A DNA stretch of 64,000 nucleotides from Caldalkalibacillus mannanilyticus JCM 10596 (GCF_000615945.1 NZ_BAMO01000010.1:39426-103425), one strand, 5' to 3'; positions 56,058 to 64,000 are shown, counted from the first letter of the stretch. Notes: generated from the sequence alone by a model not told the origin. Numbers and translations: made by a program.

Positions 56058-56089
56058 TAAACCGAGAGTTATATACTCTACGGTTTTTT
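56058..56089 (+). terminator. Terminator after the helicase-like gene
   Basis: The hairpin AACCGAGAGT / ACTCTACGGTT is followed by a T6 run. Confidence 0.7.
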
Positions 56090-56117
56090 ATTTTGCACAA
56101 AAAGGAGCAATCGAAGC

Positions 56118-56615
56118 ATGAATCAACTAAAATCTGTAATCAATCACGTATCTACGCTATGCGCTAACTACGCAGGAAACAGTCAGTGTCTAAAGGATAA
56201 GCCCTGCCCGTACTTTTCTGTCGATTGGAATTATAACCGATGCAATTACTATGAACACGCCGTCCTACCCGGTAAACCCGCCCTACATCGCCAGTATATG
56301 GCGCGCTTGTGCGGAGAAGCCGCCTTTGATGAATGCGATGAACCGACATGGTACGAGGTGAGCGAATACAACGCCTTGTCGGATGCGGGTACGGTAATTA
56401 AACCCAAACATCCTAAACGGATTAACAAGAGCCGTAGCCAGCTTGACGATATCACCGCATGTAAGCAGTGTGGCGATCTGTTTGTACGTAAATCTAACGC
56501 TGTAAAATTCTGCTCCGCTAAATGCCGAGGTGAATCGAACAGAGCAAGCGCTGCTAAACGTATGCGAGATTACCGCTCAAAGTCGACCCTCCGCGTTACG
56601 AAAACGGATAAATAA
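56118..56615 (+). CDS. Cysteine-rich VLP-domain protein with C-terminal zinc finger
   Basis: 165 residues. The N-terminal half has the Cys-rich VLP pattern (CANYAGNSQCLKDKPCPYF; YYEHAVLPGKPAL) known mainly from conjugative and mobilizable elements of Firmicutes. The C-terminal half holds a CxxC...CxxxC zinc finger (TACKQCGDLFVRKSNAVKFC, then SAKCRGE) and a basic tail, common in phage and plasmid proteins. Fusion of the two is notable. AAAGGAGC precedes the ATG; terminator follows. Function unknown. Confidence 0.75.
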   Translation: MNQLKSVINHVSTLCANYAGNSQCLKDKPCPYFSVDWNYNRCNYYEHAVLPGKPALHRQYMARLCGEAAFDECDEPTWYEVSEYNALSDAGTVIKPKHPKRINKSRSQLDDITACKQCGDLFVRKSNAVKFCSAKCRGESNRASAAKRMRDYRSKSTLRVTKTDK

Positions 56616-56639
56616 ACCCCGCTATGACGGGCTTTTTTA
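56616..56639 (+). terminator. Terminator after the Cys-rich gene
   Basis: The short stem CCCG / CGGG with flanking pairs is followed by a T6 run. Confidence 0.65.
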
Positions 56640-56709
56640 ATGCCTAAAATAGCGAACAGGTAGTAATACATTCATGTTACGAAATCAAAATTAAAGGGGA
56701 TGCGGATTA

Positions 56710-57081
56710 ATGATAAATGATCTAAGTTATGTCTTACATCACCACGCTATAAAAATCGGTGATGATCGCTACTACAGCGTATTTATCGTCAATAATTGGC
56801 GGCACGAAGTAGAAACGAGAGGAACGCAAGAGGTGGCGATGCAAAAGGCATATAACGAGTGTTTACGTTGGCTCGATAAAGTAATCGATACGGACGCAAC
56901 GTTTGCCGTCTATTCCAACGCCAAAGAGATAGCGTCGATACAAGCGGGAGCTATCACGTTAGTTGACGCGGATTTGCTTGAAAAAATTAATGAAACGATA
57001 CAGATAACAGAGCAAGAAGAGCTAAAAGAGATTCAAAAAGCGGAAAGGCTAGCGAAAAGGTTAGCTCGCAAAAAAACTTAA
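56710..57081 (+). CDS. Unknown island protein (123 aa)
   Basis: AAAGGGG lies before ATG 56710. Starts MINDLSYVLHHHAIKIGDDR and ends in a basic coiled-coil-like helix (EEQLKE-type stretch KEIQKAERLAKRLARKKT). The central part reads like an alpha/beta fold. No family recognised. First gene of a closely packed forward-strand run that ends at the tape-measure gene. Confidence 0.6.
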   Translation: MINDLSYVLHHHAIKIGDDRYYSVFIVNNWRHEVETRGTQEVAMQKAYNECLRWLDKVIDTDATFAVYSNAKEIASIQAGAITLVDADLLEKINETIQITEQEELKEIQKAERLAKRLARKKT

Positions 57082-57101
57082 CGTGAAAGGGTGATCTAAG
57101 G

Positions 57102-57536
57102 ATGCGGAACCTATTACGAATCGTGACGTCGGACCTAGAGGGAATCGAATTGGCGGCGCTAGACTTATTCAACTCTCACGGCAACCATGCGGATAACATC
57201 ATTATCCCGATAACGGATAGTCTGTCGGTTATAAATATCGTACTTGATGTGATGCGGATACATCAGATACAGACGGTAGATTTAGAAACTGACAACGAGG
57301 AGATATTTAAGACATTTCTCCCTATCGTTGGCGTCAACGTATCGTTAGTATCGTCGGCGAACTTTACGGAGATGTATCGCCTATTGTCGCCTGAGTCAGA
57401 GGAGTTTCCGATAATTCAGGACTTGTATTTAACGCAGATAATTGAAGAGAAACCGTTAAAGGCGGAGCTTACGGCATGGCAACGCTTTTTATTTTGGGCT
57501 AAAAAACTAGTAATAGGGAGGAAAAACAATGATTAA
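57102..57536 (+). CDS. Unknown island protein (144 aa)
   Basis: GAAAGGGTG before ATG 57102. Beta/alpha pattern with hydrophobic strands (NIIIPITDSLSVINIVLDV; TFLPIVGVNVSLVSS) and an amphipathic C-terminal helix (WQRFLFWAKKLVIGRKN) that could touch membrane. Its stop overlaps the next gene. No family recognised. Confidence 0.6.
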   Translation: MRNLLRIVTSDLEGIELAALDLFNSHGNHADNIIIPITDSLSVINIVLDVMRIHQIQTVDLETDNEEIFKTFLPIVGVNVSLVSSANFTEMYRLLSPESEEFPIIQDLYLTQIIEEKPLKAELTAWQRFLFWAKKLVIGRKNND

Positions 57537-58164
57537 ATGGAAAAAGTACGAGGATTTCTTGGGGCAGGATACTAAATTCACTGAAATGCGAGAAAAATAC
57601 GCTACTAAAACAAAAGAGGCAGGGCAGCGAGTCAAAGACTTAAACGCCGAATTAGAGGCTATTTTGAAACGGGAGTTCCGCGAGGGCAAAGATCTATCGT
57701 CTGAAAAAACCAAGAAAAGAAAACAAATCGAAGAAGCCGAGAAAGAATACGAAGTGGCATCGAGCGAGCAAAGCGGAGCGGAAATGTATATACGCACAGA
57801 GGCGCGTGAAGGAAATATAACTCCCCGCGATCTAGTGGCGGACTGGAATACTAATTATAGACCGCTCGTGCGAGAGCAAATTTTCACGCCGATCTTGGAG
57901 CGGATGAATTTAGCGAGAGAAGCCTATTACAACGCCCTACTAGATTTAGCGGAGGAGCGGTCAAAATACGATCAACGCAGGCGGAATTTTGTCAGCCAAT
58001 TTAGTGAGGTAAGAAATGAAGATAATCATTTGATTTATCCGAGCGAAATGGTAGATCATCGGGAGCTGCCACTAATAACGGAAGAGGGATTGTATCGAGT
58101 GCAGCAATATGGAGAGTTTCCAGCGGGAACAAAAAGAAAACAAACTGAAGGAGATGATAAATAA
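57529..58164 (+). CDS. Unknown coiled-coil island protein (211 aa)
   Basis: ATG 57529 with GGGAGG upstream. Highly charged; long helices with coiled-coil character (KTKEAGQRVKDLNAELEAIL; KKRKQIEEAEKEYEVASSEQ; ILERMNLAREAYYNALLDLA). Shape and position before a tape-measure gene recall phage scaffold or tail-associated proteins, but no similarity is recognised. The last base is shared with the next start. Confidence 0.6.
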   Translation: MIKWKKYEDFLGQDTKFTEMREKYATKTKEAGQRVKDLNAELEAILKREFREGKDLSSEKTKKRKQIEEAEKEYEVASSEQSGAEMYIRTEAREGNITPRDLVADWNTNYRPLVREQIFTPILERMNLAREAYYNALLDLAEERSKYDQRRRNFVSQFSEVRNEDNHLIYPSEMVDHRELPLITEEGLYRVQQYGEFPAGTKRKQTEGDDK

Positions 58165-58772
58165 TGAAACTACCCATAACTGTTTCGAAACTAGAAAAAA
58201 TGAAACTATTTGCTAGGGGCAATCCGCAAAAAATTGCAGAATACACAAGTGCTAACCAAAAATTTATGGAATTAATTACTACCTATTTTGATGATGAGTA
58301 CCCGTATACCCTATCGCCATCAGAACTGTATCTTAAAAAATTGGAGGAAGAGGCGAGTACGGGTGATGCGCAGGCTATTATGCGGTATGAGCTGATCAGA
58401 GATAGAGTTGAGTACAATAACGCTAAAAATAATCAATCTAAAAACATGGGGATTATACGCCAAGGACTAATGGATAAGTTACAAAACAAAGAGCCGCTCT
58501 CAAATAGAGACCTTAGACTAGCCGAGGAAGTTGCGCGGACCTACTCAAACGCCGAGAGCCGGGTACTATATGCCACGATCAAAAAAGCCCTTGAATCGCC
58601 TAGTACAAGCGAAACTAAAGATGACGATAGGGCAAAATCGACTAAAATCACGCAGGAAGAAGTTGACCGAGCGTATGAAAAAGCGAAAGAAACGTCAAAA
58701 GTCGATGATAGAGTAGCTTACGTAAAAATGAAAAAAGAGTTCGTTGAACAGGATGTGAAGGAGCATGAATAA
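58164..58772 (+). CDS. Unknown helical island protein (202 aa)
   Basis: ATG 58164 overlaps the preceding stop (TAATG), with GAAGGAG before it. Mostly helical and polar: KLPITVSKLEKMKLFARGNP, SPSELYLKKLEEEASTGDAQ, and a C-terminal charged helix KEFVEQDVKEHE. No family recognised. Overlaps the next gene by eight bases. Confidence 0.6.
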   Translation: MKLPITVSKLEKMKLFARGNPQKIAEYTSANQKFMELITTYFDDEYPYTLSPSELYLKKLEEEASTGDAQAIMRYELIRDRVEYNNAKNNQSKNMGIIRQGLMDKLQNKEPLSNRDLRLAEEVARTYSNAESRVLYATIKKALESPSTSETKDDDRAKSTKITQEEVDRAYEKAKETSKVDDRVAYVKMKKEFVEQDVKEHE

Positions 58773-59022
58773 TGTTTTTGAAGTACAAGCCACGTTCGAG
58801 GGAACGGGTGATCAGGAGATCGAGTTTCATGAGCTGATGACCTCTTTGGTCCTTTGTAATCTCGGATCGACGAGGATCACGTTTGCAACGCGAAGCATAG
58901 AGTTTTCAATAGCGCCTTACATGGTTTTTGATGAGGTGCTAGATCCATTCCACAAAATTAAAATCTCCGGAGAAGGGAGTTATATGGGTTATGTTAGGCG
59001 GAGGCGCAATGATACAAGCTAG
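58765..59022 (+). CDS. Unknown small island protein (85 aa)
   Basis: GAAGGAG-containing overlap before ATG 58765. Starts MNNVFEVQATFEGTGDQEIE; beta-rich with a repeated F/I-x-x-TFATRS-type strand pattern and a basic C-terminus (GYVRRRRNDTS). No family recognised. Overlaps the start of the next, frameshifted gene. Confidence 0.55.
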   Translation: MNNVFEVQATFEGTGDQEIEFHELMTSLVLCNLGSTRITFATRSIEFSIAPYMVFDEVLDPFHKIKISGEGSYMGYVRRRRNDTS

Positions 59023-59276
59023 AGCGACGTACTACGCCAGTCCACGGATTTAGGATAATAATTGATGACAGAGGGTTCTATCATTTCGAAGGCGACGAAA
59101 AAGTCGTAAATAGAGCGGCGGGAATCAACCTAGATACCGTTGACATCTCGCGGTACAGACCTGATCTAGATACACTCAGTCGAGTGTATAATAGCGCGGC
59201 TAGTCAGAGTGCGCCCGAGTCGGCGGCAATTTACCTAAAACTTAAAAATTCCATCGTCAAACAATTTAACAAATAG
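59009..59276 (+). pseudogene. Unknown small island protein, frameshifted
   Basis: ATG 59009 with GGCGGAGG upstream gives MIQARATYYASPR and then a stop. One base removed near 59048 joins it to FRIIIDDRGFYHFEGDEKVV then NRAAGINLDTVDISRYRPDL, ending VKQFNK at 59276 (~88 residues). The joined protein is coherent, and the downstream part is otherwise without a start. No family recognised. Terminator follows. Confidence 0.55.
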
Positions 59277-59283
59277 TAAGCAT

Positions 59284-59312
59284 GAGCGCCAACGTATCGG
59301 CGCTTTTTCTTT
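59284..59312 (+). terminator. Terminator before the tape-measure block
   Basis: The perfect stem AGCGCC / GGCGCT with an eight-base loop is followed by T5. Confidence 0.85.
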
Positions 59313-59343
59313 TTGCTTTTTACTAATTTTAAGGGGGAACCAA

Positions 59344-59547
59344 ATGAAGGAGATACTTGATAGTACAAAAAAAGAACACGAAGAAAATACGTTATTTGAC
59401 GTCACGGCGGAGATTGCTGGATTTTTGCGGAGTGTAACGGACGATGATAGTCTATCGGACACTGAAAAACTACTAAAAATCCTTGATCTTGCGGAGAAAG
59501 AACTAAAACAAATACAAAGTCATTTACTCGGCGGCGGTGACGAATGA
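59344..59547 (+). CDS. Small acidic helical protein preceding the tape-measure gene
   Basis: 67 residues with AAGGGGG upstream. Acidic and helical (ENTLFDVTAEIAGFLRS; DTEKLLKILDLAEKELKQIQ), ends GGGDE. It overlaps the tape-measure start by four bases (ATGA), the position normally held by tail assembly chaperones, but it is much shorter and shows no slippery site. Could be a reduced chaperone. Confidence 0.6.
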   Translation: MKEILDSTKKEHEENTLFDVTAEIAGFLRSVTDDDSLSDTEKLLKILDLAEKELKQIQSHLLGGGDE

Positions 59548-62500
59548 ACTCGATAGACGTAGGATCGATACGCGCCAAACTCGAACTTGATGCGAAGAAT
59601 TATTCGCAATCGATCGAGAAGGCGAAGGGTAAGACGAAGGAACTCGAATCAAGCGCCAAGGATACGGAATCGTCGATTAAGAAGCTAGGCGTCGCCTTCG
59701 CCGGACTCACGCTCGCAATGGGCGGAGTTATTACAGCATCGGTCAAGACGGCAGCTCAATTCGAGTCCTCGATGGCGCGCGTCAAGGCGATAACGCAGGC
59801 GAACGTAATGGAGTTCGACGCATTGCGTAAGAAGGCGGAAGAACTAGGCGCATCAACGGTATTCTCTGCGTCACAAACGGCGGAAGGAATGTCGTATCTC
59901 GCAATGGCGGGCTTTAACGTACAAGAAATAATCTCAGCGATGCCCGGAGTCCTTAACTTAGCGGCGGCGGGTCAGATGGAACTCGCTAGGACGGCGGATA
60001 TCGCATCGAATATTCTAACGGGATTTAAGATCGAAGCGGGCGAAACTTCGCGAGTTGTTGACGTATTAGCGAAAACGATGACGTCATCTAATACGAATAT
60101 TGAGCAATTAGGATACGCAATGAAATACGTAGCGCCTATCGCTTCTAACGCAGGACTTTCGTTAGAAGAAACGGCGGCGGCTGTCGGTAAGTTATCGGAC
60201 GCCGGTATACAAGGCGAAATGGCGGGTACGACGTTAAGAGCGATTCTCTTACGCCTAATCTCTCCGTCTGCAGAAGCGGCGAAGTTGATGAACGAATTAG
60301 GTTTCAGCATAACGGACGCTAACGGTAAAATGCTAGAGTTACCGCAGATTATTTCGAACGCCGAGCGCGCCTTTAGCGGATTGACCGAAACTCAGCGATT
60401 AGAGTACGCGGCGACAATCGCAGGGACGGAAGCGGCAAGCGGATTCTTAACGTTATTATCTACGGAAGAATCGACACTAGCGGAATTTACGAGTCAGCTA
60501 CAAGACTCGGCGGGCGCAGCGCAAGAGATGGCGGATATCCAGAACAATACGCTAAATGGCTCGATCGCAGCATTCAAGTCCGCACTCGAAGCGGCGGGCA
60601 TAGCGGTAGGCGATAAGTTTGCGCCAGCCATTCGCGAAGTTACGTCCATCTTGACGTCGTTGGCGAAAGGTTTCGCAGACTTAAACACTCCGGCGCAAAA
60701 TGCGATCATTACGTTTTCCATGCTTGTACCGTTAGTCGGGAGTTTAGTGTTCGGGATACGTGCGTTAAGTACCGCACTCATGGCGCTAAAATTGACGATA
60801 CCCGTATTTGCTGCCATCAGTCTAGCAGTAGGCGGATTAGCCGCAGGATTATCGTATCTTTCGAGTAAACAACGCGAAGTAGAAGAACAAGAACGCAAGA
60901 CGCGTGAAGAAACGAACCGACTATCGAAAGAGTACGACGACCTTGCTCGTAAAACTAGCGATTTAGCGGACGACTCTCAAGAAGCTATCGACGCTAAAAA
61001 GCGTATGGCTGAGGTATTCGAGCGCATCAAGGAAATTAATCCTGACGTAGTGTCCGCCTACAACTCGCAGACATCGGCTATTCGATCTATGACGGGCGCA
61101 ACGAGAGAAGCTACGAAGGCGAAGATTGACGATTTAAAGGCGACACTAGCGCTACTAAAAGCACAGGATGCGCAAGGCGACGGAGGCTCGATTGGACTCG
61201 GAAAAAGCTTGGTATCGCGAAAGCTATCGCGGAAATCGAGAAGCTAGAACGTGAATTGCGTGGTATGGGCAACCCAAAATCTTCGAATCTACCGTTTTAT
61301 TTAACGGACGATGATCGCAAATGGAGCGGAGGAAACGGAGGGGGCGGTTCATCTAACGTTCAGACTAACGTTAAATCTTCGTCATCAGGCGGCGGAGGAA
61401 GTGGCAGTAAGAGTGCGAGTAGTAGTTCGAAGGGTGGCGGAAGCAGTAAGTCGTCTAGTAGTAAAAAGTCCTTCGAGGACGTCCAGGCGGAACAGTACCG
61501 CGAGTCGTTAAAGTGGATACAGTACAAGAAGGAACTCGACAAGATGTCGGAAGAAGAGGAGCTTGCGGCATTAAATCGCCTTCTCGAGCGTTATAAAAAT
61601 AACGCAGAGATACGTAAGGACCTCGAAGTTAAAGTGCATCGACTCAAGTCGCAAATGGCGGAAGATAGCGTAAGAGAGGCGGAGAAATCTGCGCGTGAAT
61701 CCTACACGAACTCCTCGGAATGGATCGAACGGGAGGAGCGTCGTATGCGCGAAAAGGGGGCGGCGGAAGAGGAGATTACGCAGATGCGTCTAGACGCGTG
61801 GCTTCGCGTAAGAAATCGACACGAAGCGGACTCCGATTACTATAAGCGTGCGGATCGAGAAGTCGCGGAGAATAAGAAGCGCTTAATCGAAATGGCTACG
61901 GCTAAACGTATGGAGGCGCTTAGTAAAGAGCGCGATATGCAGAAAGAGTCACTAAGGGAATCGCTCAAAAACGAAGAGGAAGCGTATAAGAATCGTATCG
62001 AAACGACGAAACAACGATATGACGAATCCGTCAAGGCGATACGTAGACAAGTCGAAGCGATTGACGCACAGATTAAAGCCGAACGCGAACTCGAAAAGGT
62101 GGAAGACCGTAGGCTCCAACGTGCGGAATTGATCGCTAAGAAGAACGCCATTATTGCGGATAAGCGTTTCGAGAAAGTGGTACGTAACAAGGACGGCACG
62201 CTAACGACAGAGTTAACGCACGACGCGGAAGCCGTAGCCAGTATCGATAAACAACTAGCCGATATGGACCGTCAAGCTGCGAGAGAACGAAGAGAAGCGG
62301 AGTTAGACGCGAGGAAACGCCAGCTTAACGAACAAATTGACGTTATTAATATGGCGAAGGAAGCGGAGATTAAGTCGCTACAAGACGGGCTCGCGGCTAT
62401 GCAGGACGGCAACCGCAAGAAGATCGAAGCGCTGGACGTGTACTGGGCAGACGTATTAGACCGTGATAAGATCGCACAGGATATGCGGAATACCGTATTA

Positions 62501-62740
62501 CAACAAGGACTAGATACCGCATTGTCTAGCGTAGAGAAGCACTTAGATAGCGTTATGTCGGCGTATCAATCTAGGATTAGCGACATGATCGCGTTAGGCG
62601 CTCAACTAAGCGGAGGACTTGGCGGAAGCGTAACTCATAACGACAATTCCATGTCGATAGGGAGCGTTAACGTTACGGCGAATAGCGCAGATGCGATTAT
62701 CGGCTCGATTCAACGCTTTAAGCAAATTTCGAAGGGATAG
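59544..62740 (+). pseudogene. Phage tail tape-measure protein (TP901 type), frameshifted
   Basis: The tape-measure protein sets tail length and is ejected with DNA. Residues ~85-310 match the TP901 core (SASQTAEGMSYLAMAGFNVQ; ILTGFKIEAGETSRVVDVLA; LSDAGIQGEMAGTTLRAILL), with a hydrophobic span at ~390-440 (FAAISLAVGGLAAGLSYLSS) and long charged coiled coils after. The frame breaks at an A5 run (61202-61206); six As give KKLGIAKAIAEIEKLERELR then GMGNPKSS and continue through a Gly/Ser linker and coiled coil to 62740 (~1065 residues). A programmed shift is unlikely this deep in the gene. Confidence 0.85.
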
Positions 62741-62850
62741 GGGGGGCGCTCAGCGCTCACTAACGCAATCTTAACCGAAATAGTAACGAGTAATGACGAC
62801 ACGCCTCGTAGGTCCATTTTGGACTTGCGGGGGCTATTTTTTGTTTAATA
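62741..62850 (+). other. Short gene-free gap after the tape-measure gene
   Basis: No gene. AGGTCC/GGACTT and a G-rich stretch followed by TTTTTT (62826-62843) may end the tape-measure transcript. Confidence 0.4.
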
Positions 62851-62885
62851 ACAAAAACCCCTTTCTAATATAGAAGGGGATGTTT
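62850..62885 (-). terminator. Terminator for the secreted cargo gene
   Basis: CCCCTTTCT / AGAAGGGG with a five-base loop; on the reverse strand it is followed by TTTTTG. Confidence 0.8.
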
Positions 62886-62897
62886 TGTTTTATTGAA

Positions 62898-63401
62898 TTA
62901 GAATTGTCTAGCATTGATTAGAAGATCCATTACGTGACCGTCGTCGCTGGTTACATAAACCTTCCATTTACCACTCATTCCTTTACCACTGTCCATCGTA
63001 AAGTTTCTTGTTTTAGAACCGCCCGGCTCAATTGTAACATAACCAAAATCTTGTCCATTGTCAGTGCGCTCTACTTTGAACTTAACTTTCTTTGAACTGT
63101 GGTTGTTTTTTACATAAATATTCAGTTCTTTACCGTTACCCGGAGAAAGTTCAAATGTTTTTTCATAGGCAGTTTTACCTGAATGTTTAACATTATCAAT
63201 TAGAGTAACGTTAAAAGGCGTGATTTCTGGATCGCTAGATGAAGGTACTTCAATAGAATCACCGGGTTTAATGTCAGTAGATGGTTCAAATTTTAAAGGA
63301 CCTTCTACAGAAGGATCATTTACCGCAGATGAGTTCGCCATAACCACTGATCCAATTAGTAGACTTAAAACTAGAGCAAAAATAGCAACTTTCATTTTCA
63401 T
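62898..63401 (-). CDS. Secreted protein of unknown function, element cargo
   Basis: 167 residues; ATG 63401 with GAGAGGATGTG upstream. Residues 1-23 are a signal peptide (KVAIFALVLSLLIGSVVMA). The mature part is a polar beta-rich domain (ELNIYVKNNHSSKKVKFKVE; YVTIEPGGSKTRNFTMDSGK) like a small beta-sandwich, with no Cys and no anchor. It is transcribed against the phage-type genes and lies next to attR, the usual place for cargo that alters the host. No family recognised. Its AT-rich codon use is closer to the chromosome than to the island core. Confidence 0.75.
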   Translation of the reverse strand: MKMKVAIFALVLSLLIGSVVMANSSAVNDPSVEGPLKFEPSTDIKPGDSIEVPSSSDPEITPFNVTLIDNVKHSGKTAYEKTFELSPGNGKELNIYVKNNHSSKKVKFKVERTDNGQDFGYVTIEPGGSKTRNFTMDSGKGMSGKWKVYVTSDDGHVMDLLINARQF

Positions 63402-63679
63402 ATATTTTCACATCCTCTCAACAATTTCCATTATAACCCTTAATTTGGAACTTGTAAATTTAAAAGAATATTAAAATTATATTCTTTGTAGTGCGATGCT
63501 TTAACTGTAATTACCGTTAATCGTAGCAAAAAAGAAGTCACAGTAGTCTGCGTATCAGAGTTGCAAGGTGAAGGTGCTATAAGTTATAATAGCGATATTC
63601 AGAATGGAATGAACGTCTAAAAATAGCGATAGACTAGCGTTTATGGACTATCGTATTAACAAGGTTCTCTTACCGACAA
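63402..63679. other. Gene-free stretch inside attR
   Basis: No gene. It contains the cargo promoter region and TCTTACCGAC at 63669-63678, a ten-base match to the dispersed hairpin family, just before attR. Integrase arm sites could lie here but none is recognised. Confidence 0.4.
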
Positions 63680-63727
63680 TTGACAGGGTGGGGGTCGCTG
63701 GTTCGAACCTAGTCCGAGTCACCATAC
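63680..63727 (+). repeat. attR: imperfect copy of the tRNA-Val 3' part
   Basis: 48 bases matching 48052-48099 with one change (T at 63710). It lacks the 5' half of a tRNA, so it is not a functional gene. Confidence 0.9.
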
Positions 63728-63737
63728 ATAATTCATC

Positions 63738-63771
63738 GAAACCCTTGTGATATAAGGGTTTTTATTTTTTG
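63738..63771 (+). terminator. Probable original tRNA-Val terminator
   Basis: AACCCTT / AAGGGTT followed by TTTATTTTTT, 11 bases after attR. In the unoccupied chromosome it would sit directly behind tRNA-Val. Confidence 0.75.
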
Positions 63772-64000
63772 TTCATATTTGGATCATCGTAGGAAAACCT
63801 GCCAAAGTCGTGTTTGGGGACGAATTGGGGACGGAATTATTTAACTCGACTTAATATGGTGATGTACTGTGTACCTGTGTCGTAGTATCTTAACTTTTTA
63901 GTTAGGTGAATTGGAAATAAATTATTTCCTGAGGTTGGTTTTCTGGAATGTCCTAAGGTGTGTGATATGCTCCCCTTTAGGTAGACAGATTAAAAAATAA
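63772..64000. other. Right-flank sequence without a recognised gene
   Basis: No credible gene in the last 229 bases. The phrase TTTGGGGACGAATTGGGGACGG contains a nine-base direct repeat and resembles the extreme 3' end of some integrase genes, so remnants of an older insertion at the same tRNA are possible. Confidence 0.3.

Larger units (their letters stand above)
48052..63727. mobile_element. Integrated tRNA-Val element (~15.7 kb), phage-satellite or prophage-like
   Basis: Bounded by 48-bp direct repeats of the tRNA 3' end; two tyrosine recombinases sit at the tRNA end. Codon use shifts sharply inside, with many TCG, ACG, GCG, CGT and ATA codons unlike the flanks. Contents combine a lysogeny-like switch (reverse XRE against forward small genes), a LexA box, a helicase-like ATPase, an ICE-type Cys-rich VLP protein and a phage tape-measure gene. 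No terminase, portal, capsid or relaxase is seen. Confidence 0.88.

Noticed and set aside
60494..60898. Reverse-strand frame of 134 codons inside the tape-measure gene
   Set aside because: Antisense shadow of a high-GC-wobble coding region; similar shadows lie at 59972-60310, 61360-61542 and 61840-62199.
48100..63679. CRISPR array or Cas genes in the element
   Set aside because: The only tandem repeats are three diverged 58-bp units without unique spacers, and no Cas motifs are seen.
63661..63726. Possible second tRNA gene at the right end
   Set aside because: Only the anticodon-loop-to-CCA part is present; acceptor 5' strand and D-arm are missing. It is attR.

Overview
The window is a stretch of Bacillales (low-GC, endospore-forming Firmicutes) chromosome carrying an integrated mobile element of about 15.7 kb near its right end. 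Spore-specific genes (alpha/beta-type SASP, the GerW-family protein YtfJ), MecA, the fused dynamin DynA and gene order shared with Bacillus subtilis (nifZ-thiI; sppA-yteJ-ytfI-ytfJ-ytxK-ackA; yjbI-yjbL-yjbM-ppnK-yjbO-prpE; yjcF-yjcG-yjcH) support this. I cannot name the species. An SLH/3D-domain protein and a class D sortase with its LPXTG substrate point to a decorated cell wall.

Layout: 1-5.4 kb holds a DUF4190-type membrane protein, cysteine desulfurase, ThiI, a YkoP-like protein, a GT28 glycosyltransferase and two tiny reverse-strand genes. 5.5-11.4 kb holds an M24 peptidase, an SASP, and the sortase D/LPQTG adhesin pair. 11.5-19.7 kb holds an SLH-3D protein, then sppA, yteJ, ytfI, ytfJ, ytxK, ackA, pduL, an EcsC-family gene and moaB. 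AckA and PduL together make an acyl-CoA to acyl phosphate to acid plus ATP route. 19.7-36.2 kb holds a DUF4015 lipoprotein, a polytopic membrane protein, MecA, a SigD-type chemoreceptor, DynA, a truncated Fe-ADH-like protein, PepF, an ArsR/saccharopine-dehydrogenase-like pair, a DUF3221 protein and a secreted S1 protease. 36.2-48 kb holds the yjb block, RodA, FabI behind a FapR box, GDPD, a PHP phosphatase, the yjcFGH block, PgpA-like YutG, a P-loop kinase and tRNA-Val.

The mobile element is bounded by a 48-bp direct repeat: the 3' part of tRNA-Val(GAC) at 48052-48099 and an imperfect copy at 63680-63727. Inside are two adjacent tyrosine recombinases, a repressor-like XRE gene facing a block of small early genes, a LexA-type SOS box, a strongly structured non-coding stretch, DUF3102 and XRE gene remnants, tandem 58-bp repeats, a helicase-like ATPase behind an unusual leader, a Cys-rich VLP zinc protein, and a tightly packed run of unrecognised genes ending in a phage tail tape-measure gene. 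A secreted cargo protein lies next to attR. I see no terminase, portal, capsid or relaxase, so it looks like a phage satellite, a phage/ICE hybrid, or a decayed prophage.

At least ten genes, in both chromosome and island, are broken by apparent one-base indels, several in homopolymers. This looks more like uncorrected sequencing error than biology, so the 'pseudogene' calls should be read as 'frameshifted in this sequence'.
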